A stretch of 64,000 nt of DNA, taken from NCBI GenBank assembly GCA_038237625.1, contig JBBRYM010000004.1:62001-126000 (forward strand), given 5' to 3'. Below are positions 25,400-33,595 of the stretch, piece by piece (positions within the stretch are counted from its first letter, which is position 1; each line of letters begins with the position of its first letter). Origin of the DNA: JAWVFM01 sp038237625. GTDB taxonomy: Bacteria > Actinomycetota > Thermoleophilia > Solirubrobacterales > 70-9. A program made the position numbers and the translations under genes. A model generated the notes under the pieces. It was not told the origin of the DNA and ran no database searches. It saw only the letters and a program-made list of their open reading frames with translations.

Positions 25400-25425
25400 G
25401 GGTTCCTTCCCTTTTTGGAGAGCGC

Positions 25426-25453
25426 GCACGGCGCCGCCAGATCGGCGCCGTGC
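25426..25453. terminator. Hairpin upstream of the DUF4242 gene
   Basis: Perfect 11-base arms GCACGGCGCCG/CGGCGCCGTGC flank a 6-base loop. It lies between the stop of the secreted-protein gene (25490) and the DUF4242 start (25399), both on the minus strand, and would separate their transcripts. Confidence 0.6.
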
Positions 25454-25489
25454 ACTTTGGCTGGGTCTATCGTTTTGGCTGTACTGGGT

Positions 25490-25795
25490 TCAGCTGACGG
25501 CTGGGCGGGTGTGGCGTGAACGGCGAAGAGCGCCGGCCGTCCCGGCGCCCAGGCCGAGAAGGGAGAGGGTCACGGCGGCGCCGATTCCCGCGTCGCCCCA
25601 GTCGAAGCCGGTGTCCGCCGAGCTCGCTGCCTGGGGCTGTGAACCGCTCAAGACGCTGGGAGCGACTGCGAACCGTGCGGTTGCTGCCGGCGGCAGGGCC
25701 GGGTCATCGATCGGCCGGGCCTGGGCGGCGGGCGCGATCAGGGCGGCGCCGGCGAGGGCCGTGGCCAGGAATCCGGACTTCTTACTGTGAGTCAT
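25490..25795 (-). CDS. Small secreted or membrane-anchored protein
   Basis: A 101-residue protein with a basic start (MTHSKKSG), a signal-type hydrophobic segment (FLATALAGAALIAPAAQA, with an AQA cleavage site at about residue 26), a short Ala/Pro-rich outer part and a C-terminal hydrophobic helix (GIGAAVTLSLLGLGAGTAG) followed by an Arg-rich tail. The likely topology is a mature part outside with a C-terminal membrane anchor. The WGDAGIGAA pattern before the anchor recurs, as far as I recall, in small proteins of Thermoleophilia. Function is unknown. It is divergent from icd with 173 bases between. Confidence 0.65.
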   Translation of the reverse strand: MTHSKKSGFLATALAGAALIAPAAQARPIDDPALPPAATARFAVAPSVLSGSQPQAASSADTGFDWGDAGIGAAVTLSLLGLGAGTAGALRRSRHTRPAVS

Positions 25796-25968
25796 GTGGT
25801 GCCTCCTCGGTAGCGGCGGGGTGGGATTCGCCCCGCTTGTCGATGAGTCCAAAGGTAGGCGCGGGATTGGCCGCGCACATCGGGAGACATCCCTAGTTTG
25901 CGCCGCCGCTCTGCTGATCTTGGCGGCCGGGGTTTAGGGTCCCGCCCTCCCGAGAAGGACAGGAGCAC

Positions 25969-27186
25969 ATGGCCAAGATCGAAGTTCGCAACCCCATCGT
26001 CGAGCTCGACGGCGACGAGATGACCCGGATCATCTGGGCGTTCATCAAGGACAAGCTGATCCTGCCGTACCTCGACATCGAGCTTCTGTACTACGACCTC
26101 GGGATCGAAAAGCGCGACGAAACGGAAGACCAGATCACGGTCGACGCCGCCAACGCCATCTCCGAGCACGGGGTGGGCGTCAAATGCGCGACGATCACCC
26201 CCGACGAGGCGAGGGTCGAGGAGTTTGGCCTTAAGGAGATGTACCGCTCGCCGAACGGGACCATCCGCAACATCCTCGGCGGCGTCATCTTTCGCGAGCC
26301 GATCGTGATCTCCAACATCCCGCGTCTGGTTCCCGGCTGGACGAAGCCGATCGTGATCGGCCGCCACGCGTTCGGCGATCAGTATCGGGCCACCGACATG
26401 GTCGTCCCGGGGGAGGGCTCGTTGACCCTCACCTACACGCCCAAGGACGGCGGTGAGCCAATCGAGCTCGACGTCTACGACTTCCCCGGAGGTGGCGTCG
26501 CGATGGCGATGTACAACCTCGACGACTCCATCCGCGATTTCGCCCGCGCCTCGATGCGCTACGGGCTCGAGCGGGAGTTCCCGGTCTACCTCTCGACCAA
26601 GAACACGATCCTGAAGCGCTACGACGGGCGCTTCAAGGACATCTTCGCCGAGATCTACGAGTCGGAGTTCAAGGCCGATTTCGAGGCCAAGGGGCTGACC
26701 TACGAGCACCGGCTGATCGACGACATGGTTGCCGCGGCCCTGAAGTGGGAGGGCGGCTACGTCTGGGCGTGCAAGAACTACGACGGCGACGTCCAGTCCG
26801 ACACTGTCGCTCAGGGGTTCGGCTCGCTGGGTCTCATGACCAGCGTCCTGATGACCCCCGACGGCAAGACGGTGGAGGCCGAGGCCGCCCACGGCACCGT
26901 CACTCGCCACTTCCGCCAGCACCAGCAGGGAAAGCCCACCTCGACAAATCCGATCGCCTCGATCTTCGCCTGGACCCGTGGGCTCGCCGCCCGCGGACGC
27001 ATGGACGACACTCCGGACGTCAGCGACTTTGCACACACCCTCGAGCGCGTCTGCGTCGAGACCGTCGAGAGCGGCAAGATGACCAAGGACCTCGCCCTGC
27101 TGGTGGGTGGGGATCAGGGCTTCCAGACCACCGAGGAGTTCCTAGCATCGGTCGACGAGAACCTTCAGAAGGAGATGAGTCAGTGA
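25969..27186 (+). CDS. icd: NADP-dependent isocitrate dehydrogenase (type II)
   Basis: Converts isocitrate and NADP+ to 2-oxoglutarate, CO2 and NADPH. The 405-residue protein belongs to the homodimeric eukaryote-like class: VELDGDEMTRIIW near the N-terminus, SPNGTIRNILGG (substrate Ser/Asn region), PIVIGRHAFGDQYRATD, and the metal Asp region DDMVAAALKWEGG. An SD-like AGGAGC lies 4-9 bases before ATG 25969. The stop overlaps the GTG of mdh, so two TCA enzymes are translationally coupled. Length is as expected and no key motif is missing. Confidence 0.97.
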   Translation: MAKIEVRNPIVELDGDEMTRIIWAFIKDKLILPYLDIELLYYDLGIEKRDETEDQITVDAANAISEHGVGVKCATITPDEARVEEFGLKEMYRSPNGTIRNILGGVIFREPIVISNIPRLVPGWTKPIVIGRHAFGDQYRATDMVVPGEGSLTLTYTPKDGGEPIELDVYDFPGGGVAMAMYNLDDSIRDFARASMRYGLEREFPVYLSTKNTILKRYDGRFKDIFAEIYESEFKADFEAKGLTYEHRLIDDMVAAALKWEGGYVWACKNYDGDVQSDTVAQGFGSLGLMTSVLMTPDGKTVEAEAAHGTVTRHFRQHQQGKPTSTNPIASIFAWTRGLAARGRMDDTPDVSDFAHTLERVCVETVESGKMTKDLALLVGGDQGFQTTEEFLASVDENLQKEMSQ

Positions 27187-28169
27187 GCACACCAATAAAG
27201 GTCACCGTCACCGGTGCCGCCGGTCAGATCGGCTACGCGATTCTCTTTCGAATCGCCGGCGGCGAGATGCTGGGGCCGGACACGCAGGTCCATTTGAACC
27301 TGCTCGAGATCCCGGACGCCGTGAAGGCAGCCGAGGGGACGGCGATGGAGCTCGACGACTGCGCCTTTCCGCTCCTGGAAGGAATCGACATCCACGACGA
27401 CCCGAACAAGGCCTTCGATGGCGCGAACATCGGCCTGCTCGTGGGCGCCCGCCCGCGCGGGCCGGGGATGGAGCGCTCCGACCTACTCGAGGCGAACGGC
27501 GGCATCTTCAAGCCACAGGGCGAGGCCATCAACGCCGGCGCCGCCGGCGACATCAGGGTCCTCGTGGTCGGCAACCCCGCCAACACCAACGCGCTGATCG
27601 CGATGTCCAACGCACCCGACGTCCCCAATGAGCGCTTCACGGCGATGGTTCGCCTCGACCACAACCGCGCGATCGCCCAGCTCGCGAAGAAGACCGGATC
27701 CGCGGTTGCCGACGTCACGAACATGACGATCTGGGGCAACCACTCCACCACGCAGTACCCCGACCTGGTGAACGCCAAGGTCAAGGGCGAGTCGGCGTGG
27801 GATGCGGTTGGCGACGAGTCCTGGATCGCCGACGAATTCATTCCCACCGTGGCCAAGCGGGGCGCGGCGATCATCGACGCCCGCGGTGCCTCGAGCGCGG
27901 CGTCGGCCGCGAACGCCGCCATCGACCACGTCCACGACTGGGTGCTGGGCACCGCGGACGACGACTGGGTCTCCATGGCGATCCCGGCGTCGGGCGCCTA
28001 CGGGATCGAGGCGGGTGTGATCTCGGGCCACCCGTGCACGTGCGCGAACGGCGAATACAGCGTGGTGGAGGGACTCGAGATCACCGACTTCTCGCGCCAG
28101 CGGATCGACGCCTCGGTGGCGGAGCTTCGCGAGGAGCGCGACGCCGTCGCGAGCCTCGGGCTGGTCTAG
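27183..28169 (+). CDS. mdh: Malate dehydrogenase
   Basis: Oxidises malate to oxaloacetate with NAD+. The 328-residue protein is of the dimeric cytosolic-type MDH: nucleotide loop VTGAAGQIGYAI, mobile loop GARPRGPGMERSDLL, VVGNPANTNALI, and the catalytic region VTNMTIWGNHSTTQYPD with its His. The GTG start at 27183 overlaps the icd stop (GTGA). A longer open frame upstream is the icd shadow and was not used. A 26-base perfect palindrome follows 54 bases after the stop. Confidence 0.97.
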   Translation: MSTPIKVTVTGAAGQIGYAILFRIAGGEMLGPDTQVHLNLLEIPDAVKAAEGTAMELDDCAFPLLEGIDIHDDPNKAFDGANIGLLVGARPRGPGMERSDLLEANGGIFKPQGEAINAGAAGDIRVLVVGNPANTNALIAMSNAPDVPNERFTAMVRLDHNRAIAQLAKKTGSAVADVTNMTIWGNHSTTQYPDLVNAKVKGESAWDAVGDESWIADEFIPTVAKRGAAIIDARGASSAASAANAAIDHVHDWVLGTADDDWVSMAIPASGAYGIEAGVISGHPCTCANGEYSVVEGLEITDFSRQRIDASVAELREERDAVASLGLV

Positions 28170-28223
28170 GCGCGAAGCCGCAGCGAAACAGGCAATGAGG
28201 GAGGCGGTCTCGAGCGGACCTGC

Positions 28224-28249
28224 CGAAACGGCTCCGCGGAGCCGTTTCG
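28224..28249. terminator. Perfect 26-base palindrome between convergent genes
   Basis: The arms read CGAAACGGCTCCG and its exact complement. It lies in the 140-base gap between the mdh stop and the convergent DNA-binding protein gene. The central 16 bases (CGGCTCCGCGGAGCCG) are identical to 19355-19370. It probably acts as a bidirectional terminator. Confidence 0.6.
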
Positions 28250-28309
28250 CCCACTCTCATTGATTTCGTTGGCGCTTTCGTCCCGCGCCAGCGTCTGAGC
28301 TGAACGCCC

Positions 28310-28684
28310 TTACGCCGCGGAGTACTTCCGCCCAGACTTCTTGACCCGCCCCTCTTTCTGCAGGTCGCCGAGAACCCGGTACAGGTAGTTCGGCTTGATC
28401 TTCATCTGCTTGGCGACCTCCCCAGCGCTGATGCCGGGGTTGTCCTTGATCAGCTTCACGGCCTGCTCGGCGCGCGTTCCGCCCCGTCGGCGGCGGCGGC
28501 GGACCGGTGTGCTCGTCGAGCTCGAGGAGCTTCCGCGGGGGCGGCCGGGACCACGTCGTCCGTGGCGGCCGTCGGTGAGGTTTGCGAGGGCGCGCTGAAG
28601 CTTGGAGAGCTCACCTTCGAGTTCATCGATGCGATCCTTGAGAATTCCTGCCGCCTGATCGACGGCGCTACCGAGACTTGCCAC
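28310..28684 (-). CDS. Coiled-coil/AT-hook/winged-helix DNA-binding protein
   Basis: A 124-residue basic protein with three parts. Residues 5-36 have an amphipathic coiled-coil pattern (AGILKDRIDELEGELSKLQ). The linker contains an AT-hook core GRPRG (47-51) and a run of six Arg (62-67). Residues 71-122 form a winged helix with AEQAVKLIKDNPGISAGEVA and YLYRVLGDLQKEGRV. It looks like a small dimeric or trimeric nucleoid-associated or regulatory protein; no effector domain is visible. The GTG start 28684 has GGAGG nine bases upstream. I recall similar proteins only as hypothetical. Target sites are unknown. Confidence 0.75.
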   Translation of the reverse strand: MASLGSAVDQAAGILKDRIDELEGELSKLQRALANLTDGRHGRRGPGRPRGSSSSSTSTPVRRRRRRGGTRAEQAVKLIKDNPGISAGEVAKQMKIKPNYLYRVLGDLQKEGRVKKSGRKYSAA

Positions 28685-28764
28685 AGCCAGTTACCTCCGT
28701 GTTGGTTCACAACCACGGTAACACCCACGGAGACTCCGCGTTTTGCGGCAATTTCCGTTCGGTG

Positions 28765-29391
28765 TTAGTCAGCCTTGCGGCGACGAGGCACGGTTCCGAA
28801 CACGTAGTCCCATAGTGGGCTCGAAACGCCGTATCCGAAGCGGTGGTCCTGGAAGTGGTGGCGCATGTGCTGTTCGCGCAGACGCTTTCCGAACTCGGTC
28901 TTCGGGGTGTGATGGTGAACGTGATAGTGGGTGTAGTCGTACACCAGATAGCCGAGGATGAACCCGCTGAAGGTTGGGAACGCCCCCGGGACCCCGCCGA
29001 TCAAAACGAAGAGCCCGAGGAAGATTGCTGCGAGGGGGAGGCTGGCGCCGGGCGGCATCACCAGACGCAGGCGGTCATTGGGGTGGTCGTGATGGACCCC
29101 GTGGATGATGAAGTGAAGCCTCGCTCCGATCGGATGATCCGGCTCCCAGTGGAAGACCAGGCGGTGTAGCCAGTACTCGGTGAGGGTCCAGACGAAGAGG
29201 CCGAGCCCCACGAGCACGATCAGCTTGGCGGCGCCGTAACCGCGGTCGGACCCGAGCCAGATCCCCCCGGCGACGATCGGGCCGAAGATGATGGCGGGCG
29301 CGGCCGGATGGATCCTCGAGAAGAAGTCGAGGAACCGGCTCTCGAAGAGCGGCGGCGAGGCATTCAGCTGCTGGGTTCTCTCGTGGGCCAT
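28765..29391 (-). CDS. Fatty acid hydroxylase/sterol desaturase-family membrane enzyme
   Basis: A 208-residue integral membrane diiron enzyme. The histidine clusters are HRLVFH, HGVHHDHP, HYHVHHH and EQHMRHHFQDHRFG, matching the family metal-binding pattern. About four helices place them at the cytoplasmic face. Substrates in the family include fatty acids (2-hydroxylation), sphingoid bases and carotenoids; which applies is not known. ATG 29391 is preferred over the longer frame to 29532, which adds an implausible leader. It is divergent from a small cysteine-rich gene. Confidence 0.88.
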   Translation of the reverse strand: MAHERTQQLNASPPLFESRFLDFFSRIHPAAPAIIFGPIVAGGIWLGSDRGYGAAKLIVLVGLGLFVWTLTEYWLHRLVFHWEPDHPIGARLHFIIHGVHHDHPNDRLRLVMPPGASLPLAAIFLGLFVLIGGVPGAFPTFSGFILGYLVYDYTHYHVHHHTPKTEFGKRLREQHMRHHFQDHRFGYGVSSPLWDYVFGTVPRRRKAD

Positions 29392-29512
29392 GGCGCGCAC
29401 CAATTCTACCCGGCGCGGATTTCCGCAAGAGGCGGGATTGCGCGTAACGGGCCGTTCACAAGATCGCGGCGATTTGCGCAAATCGGGCTCACGCGCTCCG
29501 AGCGCCGGTGCC

Positions 29513-29791
29513 ATGCTGGCCGAGCTGCTCATGCGAATCGCCTCTCCCTCCGTAATCGACGTTCCCCGCCCTCCGGCCGAGATCGCCGACGCGATCGGAA
29601 TGACCCGGCGCGAGGCAATTCCGCCCCGCCGCCGCGGTGAGCCGAGCTGCCGCGATTGCTTCTTTCACCGCAAGGTCCTCTGCACTCTGGACATCGATCA
29701 GCCCTGTTCCACCTTCCGGCTCGACGGTCCCACCGGCCTCGTGCCGCCGGTCCAGCCGTCGCTCTTGCCTCGCCAGGGCGCGGCTGCCTGA
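29513..29791 (+). CDS. Small cysteine-rich protein, possible zinc-binding
   Basis: The 92-residue product has four spaced cysteines (Cys46, Cys49, Cys57, Cys65) with His52 in the segment CRDCFFHRKVLC and PCSTFR. This looks like a metal knuckle or a small Fe-S site. The C-terminus is Pro-rich. I recall short actinobacterial hypothetical proteins with a similar CxxCxxH...C...PC pattern, but cannot name a family. The start is ATG 29513; ATG 29531 (MRIASPS) is an alternative. It lies 40 bases before the cyclic-nucleotide-binding gene in the same direction. Confidence 0.55.
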   Translation: MLAELLMRIASPSVIDVPRPPAEIADAIGMTRREAIPPRRRGEPSCRDCFFHRKVLCTLDIDQPCSTFRLDGPTGLVPPVQPSLLPRQGAAA

Positions 29792-29831
29792 TTCCACCGG
29801 CCCCACCTGAGATAGGATCCGCGGCGAGGAG

Positions 29832-30269
29832 ATGAGTGAGAGCACCGACATGCTGCGCCGTGTGCCGCTGCTATCGGGGGTGTCCCGCAAGGAGCTCGGC
29901 CGGATGGCGAAGCGAATGTCCACGCGGACGTTCGCCGAGGGCGAGACCGCCATCGAAGAGGGGCGGCAGGGCGCCGGCTTCTGGCTGATCGAGTCCGGCG
30001 GCGCCGATGTGAGCGTCGGCGGCCGCCACGTTCGCAAGCTCGGCCCCGGCGACTACTTCGGCGAGATCGCCCTCATCGACGACGGGCCGCGCTCGGCGAC
30101 CGTGATTGCGACCGCGGAGATGACCTGCCGCGGGATGTCTCCCTGGGAGTTCAAGGCTTTCGTGGCGGAGAACCCCGAGGCCGCCTGGGCAGTGATGCGC
30201 ACGCTGGTCGCCCACCTGCGCGAGTCTGGCCCGAAGCCCGGCGAGCCCACCGAGGCCGGCGAGAGCTAG
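29832..30269 (+). CDS. Stand-alone cyclic nucleotide-binding domain protein
   Basis: A 145-residue protein that is almost wholly one CNB domain. The phosphate-binding cassette is FGEIALIDDGPRSATVIA, with the Glu and Arg that bind cAMP or cGMP. No DNA-binding or channel domain is attached, so it may act as a cNMP sensor through a partner. The start could also be ATG 29850, because the SD-like GAGGAG touches the first ATG. Its stop overlaps by four bases with the stop of the convergent class III cyclase gene, so producer and sensor of a cyclic nucleotide are adjacent. Confidence 0.85.
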   Translation: MSESTDMLRRVPLLSGVSRKELGRMAKRMSTRTFAEGETAIEEGRQGAGFWLIESGGADVSVGGRHVRKLGPGDYFGEIALIDDGPRSATVIATAEMTCRGMSPWEFKAFVAENPEAAWAVMRTLVAHLRESGPKPGEPTEAGES

Positions 30270-33200
30270 TCCGGCGTCGCCGGCGGCGGCACCCGTAGCG
30301 ACTCGAACCCTTGGAGTGCGCGCTCGCGGTCGGGCCCTCCCAGCATCCACGCGGTGCGCGCCACCTGGTAGCGAGCCCCGCAGGAGTCGAACTCCGCCAT
30401 CGCTTCACGAAGAGGCAGCTCCGAGTTGTCGAAGATGGCCTCCGCCCGCAGCAGGAGGGCTCGCAGATACCTGCTGTCGCCGGCCATTGGCGCGGCGGCA
30501 TCCCGCGCAGCCCCGAAGTCCGGGTGGGCTGCCGCGGCGTAGACCTCCGCGCGCGTTACCGCGTAATACCCGCCCCACCATGTCCAGGTGCTCGGCATCC
30601 CTGACACGAGATCGAGGGCCTCCGCGGTGCAGCCCGTATGCAGCAGCGCCTGAGCGCGCAGCATCCTCACCCCGTGCTCCTGGGTCTGCCCCTCGATGGT
30701 GGGCAGGATGCCCTGGGTGAAGTCCCACCACTCTGCCGCCTTGGTCGCCTCGCCGCGCATCTCGAAGATCGCGGCAGCCGCCGCAAGAGCGGACGCCATC
30801 ACCGCCATGGGGGGCCGATCCTCCGCCGCCCAGGCCTCTCGGACCTTGGTCGCCCATTCGATTGTGGAGTCCCACTCGCCCAGGAAGAAGCTGGGCAAGA
30901 GGCCGCGCCCCCAGCCGGAGTAGACAACGCCCTGCGAGAGGTCGGCCTCGCGCGCCTTGGCAGCGTGCTCCATCGCTTCGCGGAAGTCGCCGGTCTGCAC
31001 GAGGGACTCGATCATCATGTGCAGAGCGTCCATGTGCTCCACGTCGGTTGCGGTCGATCCGCCTTCGGCGCGCCCGAGGATCTCGAGACGCTCCCTCGTC
31101 ATGTCCACCGCGCTGCGGTACCGCCACTTCGACCATTCCACGGCGGCGGCCGCATCGAGCGCGCTGGACAAAAGAGCGACCTTCCCGATCTTTCGAGCCA
31201 TCGCCAATGCATCTCGGGCGGGCGCTTCTACATCCGCGGAGCGGCCCCCCCGCCATGCGATCCAGGCTCGATCCAAACGCAGCTGGGCCTGTGTCTCGAA
31301 ATCGTCTGGATCGGCCAGCTTCTCCGCCCGCGCGAGCATCTCCTCCAGCTCGTGCAACGGGACGTCGCCAGTGATGCCTCCCATGCGCCCGGCGATCTCG
31401 ACAGCCCGCCCGTAGGCCGCGGCAGCCGCTCCATTCTCGCCGGCCCGCTCGGCCACGCTCGCCTCCTCGCGCGCCAGGCGTAGCGCCTCATCGCCTCGAA
31501 ACCGCCTGATCGCAAGATGGCTGGCGGCGCGAAGCGCCTTGAGGCGCTCGACATCGCTCGGCGCGATGTCGACCGCCTGCTCGAAAAGCTCCTGTGCGCG
31601 GGCTGACGCGCCGCGCCGGGCGACGACCTCTGCGGCTTCGATACTGGCTTGCCAAGCCGCTTCCGCGTGCTCCGCGGACGGATTCTGGCTCGACGCCTCC
31701 ATCCGGTGGTAGGCAACGAGCTCGGCAAGCTCGGGATAACGGCGGCCGGCGCGTCCTGCGATCCCATCGGCCGCCCGCGCGTGCAACGCCGCGCGCTGAG
31801 CGCGCGGCAGCGAGGCGTAGGCGACGTCGCGGATCAGCTGATGGCGGAATGCGAACCTGCCGCCCCCTTCCGCCACGCGCTCGCTCAGGAGTGACCTGCG
31901 GCTGAGCTCCGCGAGAACGCCGTCGACCGGCGTCTCCATCAGATCCGCCAGCGCCTCGCCCAGAAACGCGTGACCGAGTACGGCGGCATGCTGCACCGCC
32001 CGCTTCTGCTCGACTGGCAGCAGGTCAAGGCGGGCCGCGATCGCGGCCTGCACGGTTTCGGGCATGTCGTCGCCTGGCCGGACCCCGCCGTTCCCGCCCG
32101 CCGCCTCGTCGGCGAACCGGCACGCGACCTCCTCAGCGAAGAACGGGTTGCCGCCGGATGCCCTGGCGACGCCCTCCGCCAGCTCCACTGAACTCGACTT
32201 GAGCAACGCGGTTGCAAGCTGCGTGATCGCGTCACCGGCAAGGGGGCGCAGCTCGATCTGCGTGACGTTGTGGGCGCCGCGACCAAATGTCGGGCGCCTG
32301 TCGAGGAGCTCCGGCCGGCTCGTGCAGAGCAGTAGGACGGGTGCGTCCTCCAGCCGGAACGCCGCCTCCTCCACGAGGTCGAGCAGGCCATCGTCCGCCC
32401 AGTGGGCGTCGTCGATGCCGATGATCAGCGGCCCCTCGAGCGCCAGCAGGGCGATGAGCCGGCGCCAGCTGTGCTTGAGCTGTTCCTCCACGTTGCCTTC
32501 GCCGGCGCCTCCGAGCGCCGCGGCGAGACCGTCGGCCACCGCGTCGGCGTCGTCGGCGCCCAGGTCGACGAGTCGGCGGGCGAGGGCGTCGCGCACGCCC
32601 GTGACCGATTCGTCGGGCCCCACTCCGGCGGCGGCGCGCAGGATCTCGCCGAGCGCCCACAGGGCGATCCCGCGGCCGTATGGCGGATTGCGCCCGACGA
32701 GCACGGTTGGCGTCGGGTCCGACTCGCGCAGGCTGGCGAAGAGCTCGCTCGCCAGCCTCGTCTTGCCGATCCCGGCTTCGCCGGCAATCGTCACCAGCTC
32801 GGGCACCCGCTCGCGCAGGGCCCGGCGATATACCAGTCGCAGCAGCTCCAGGTCGTCGTCGCGACCCAGGAACGGGGTCGCCGACGGAACGGCCTCGTCG
32901 AGCATCCCGACGGCGTGCCATGCCGCCAGGGGCTCTCGAAAGCCCTTTGCCTCGATCTCCCGGGGCCCCGCGAGCTCGGCGCGCAGAACCGAGCGGGCGG
33001 TACGCATCCCGGTGAGCACCTCCCCGGGGTTCGCACCCGTCTGGAGCCTGGAGGCAGCGTTCACTGCTTCTCCGGTGATCGCGAGGTCGCCGCCCGAGTC
33101 GAGCGCCAAAACCTCGCCGGTGTCGACTCCGACGCGGACCTCGATGCCGCGCTCGGCGAGCCGCTTCACAAGCTCCAGCCCCGCCGCTATGGCCCGATCG

Positions 33201-33508
33201 GGATCGTCGCCATGCGCCTGCGGTACCCCGAACACGGCCATCACGGCGTCGCCGATGTACTTCTCGATCGTCCCTCCGTGGTCGTCGATGACGGAGCGGC
33301 TGATCTCGAAGAACGGAGCCAGGCGGCTTCGCAGCTGCTCGGGGTCGGCTTCGGCGGCCAGCTCCGTGGAGCCGACGATGTCGCAGAAGAGGATCGTCGC
33401 CAGCTTGCGCTCAGCGCCCTGCGCCGGGGCGAGTGGGGTCCCGCACGTCGAGCAGAAGCGGTCGCCGGAATCTGCCGGGGTACCGCAGTTGGCGCAGGTC
33501 TCGCTCAT
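30266..33508 (-). CDS. Class III adenylate cyclase with AAA/TPR regulatory region
   Basis: A 1080-residue multidomain protein. A zinc ribbon (Cys5, Cys8, Cys19, Cys22: CANCG...CSTCG) is followed by a class III nucleotide cyclase domain (about residues 33-215) with ILFCDIVGSTELA (metal Asp43), a second metal-Asp region GDAVMAVFG and EAVNAASRLQ. An ATPase follows with Walker A in IAGEAGIGKTRLAS, then a long TPR-like helical region to the C-terminus. This is the actinobacterial cyclase-ATPase family. ATG 33508 starts just before the ribbon; the longer frame to 34288 is the shadow of the divergent hydrolase gene. The signal sensed by the ATPase/TPR part is unknown. Confidence 0.9.
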   Translation of the reverse strand: MSETCANCGTPADSGDRFCSTCGTPLAPAQGAERKLATILFCDIVGSTELAAEADPEQLRSRLAPFFEISRSVIDDHGGTIEKYIGDAVMAVFGVPQAHGDDPDRAIAAGLELVKRLAERGIEVRVGVDTGEVLALDSGGDLAITGEAVNAASRLQTGANPGEVLTGMRTARSVLRAELAGPREIEAKGFREPLAAWHAVGMLDEAVPSATPFLGRDDDLELLRLVYRRALRERVPELVTIAGEAGIGKTRLASELFASLRESDPTPTVLVGRNPPYGRGIALWALGEILRAAAGVGPDESVTGVRDALARRLVDLGADDADAVADGLAAALGGAGEGNVEEQLKHSWRRLIALLALEGPLIIGIDDAHWADDGLLDLVEEAAFRLEDAPVLLLCTSRPELLDRRPTFGRGAHNVTQIELRPLAGDAITQLATALLKSSSVELAEGVARASGGNPFFAEEVACRFADEAAGGNGGVRPGDDMPETVQAAIAARLDLLPVEQKRAVQHAAVLGHAFLGEALADLMETPVDGVLAELSRRSLLSERVAEGGGRFAFRHQLIRDVAYASLPRAQRAALHARAADGIAGRAGRRYPELAELVAYHRMEASSQNPSAEHAEAAWQASIEAAEVVARRGASARAQELFEQAVDIAPSDVERLKALRAASHLAIRRFRGDEALRLAREEASVAERAGENGAAAAAYGRAVEIAGRMGGITGDVPLHELEEMLARAEKLADPDDFETQAQLRLDRAWIAWRGGRSADVEAPARDALAMARKIGKVALLSSALDAAAAVEWSKWRYRSAVDMTRERLEILGRAEGGSTATDVEHMDALHMMIESLVQTGDFREAMEHAAKAREADLSQGVVYSGWGRGLLPSFFLGEWDSTIEWATKVREAWAAEDRPPMAVMASALAAAAAIFEMRGEATKAAEWWDFTQGILPTIEGQTQEHGVRMLRAQALLHTGCTAEALDLVSGMPSTWTWWGGYYAVTRAEVYAAAAHPDFGAARDAAAPMAGDSRYLRALLLRAEAIFDNSELPLREAMAEFDSCGARYQVARTAWMLGGPDRERALQGFESLRVPPPATPD

Positions 33509-33595
33509 GTTTCGAACATACCGGGCGCCAATCGCATCAGCATCTCTGAACGTGAACGTGCGCCGCTCGCCCCGCGTGAGGTCTAGATTCGAGCG

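Noticed and set aside
26745..28169. A 474-codon version of malate dehydrogenase
   Set aside because: The leading part is icd in another frame; the GTG at 27183 gives the standard MDH N-terminus.
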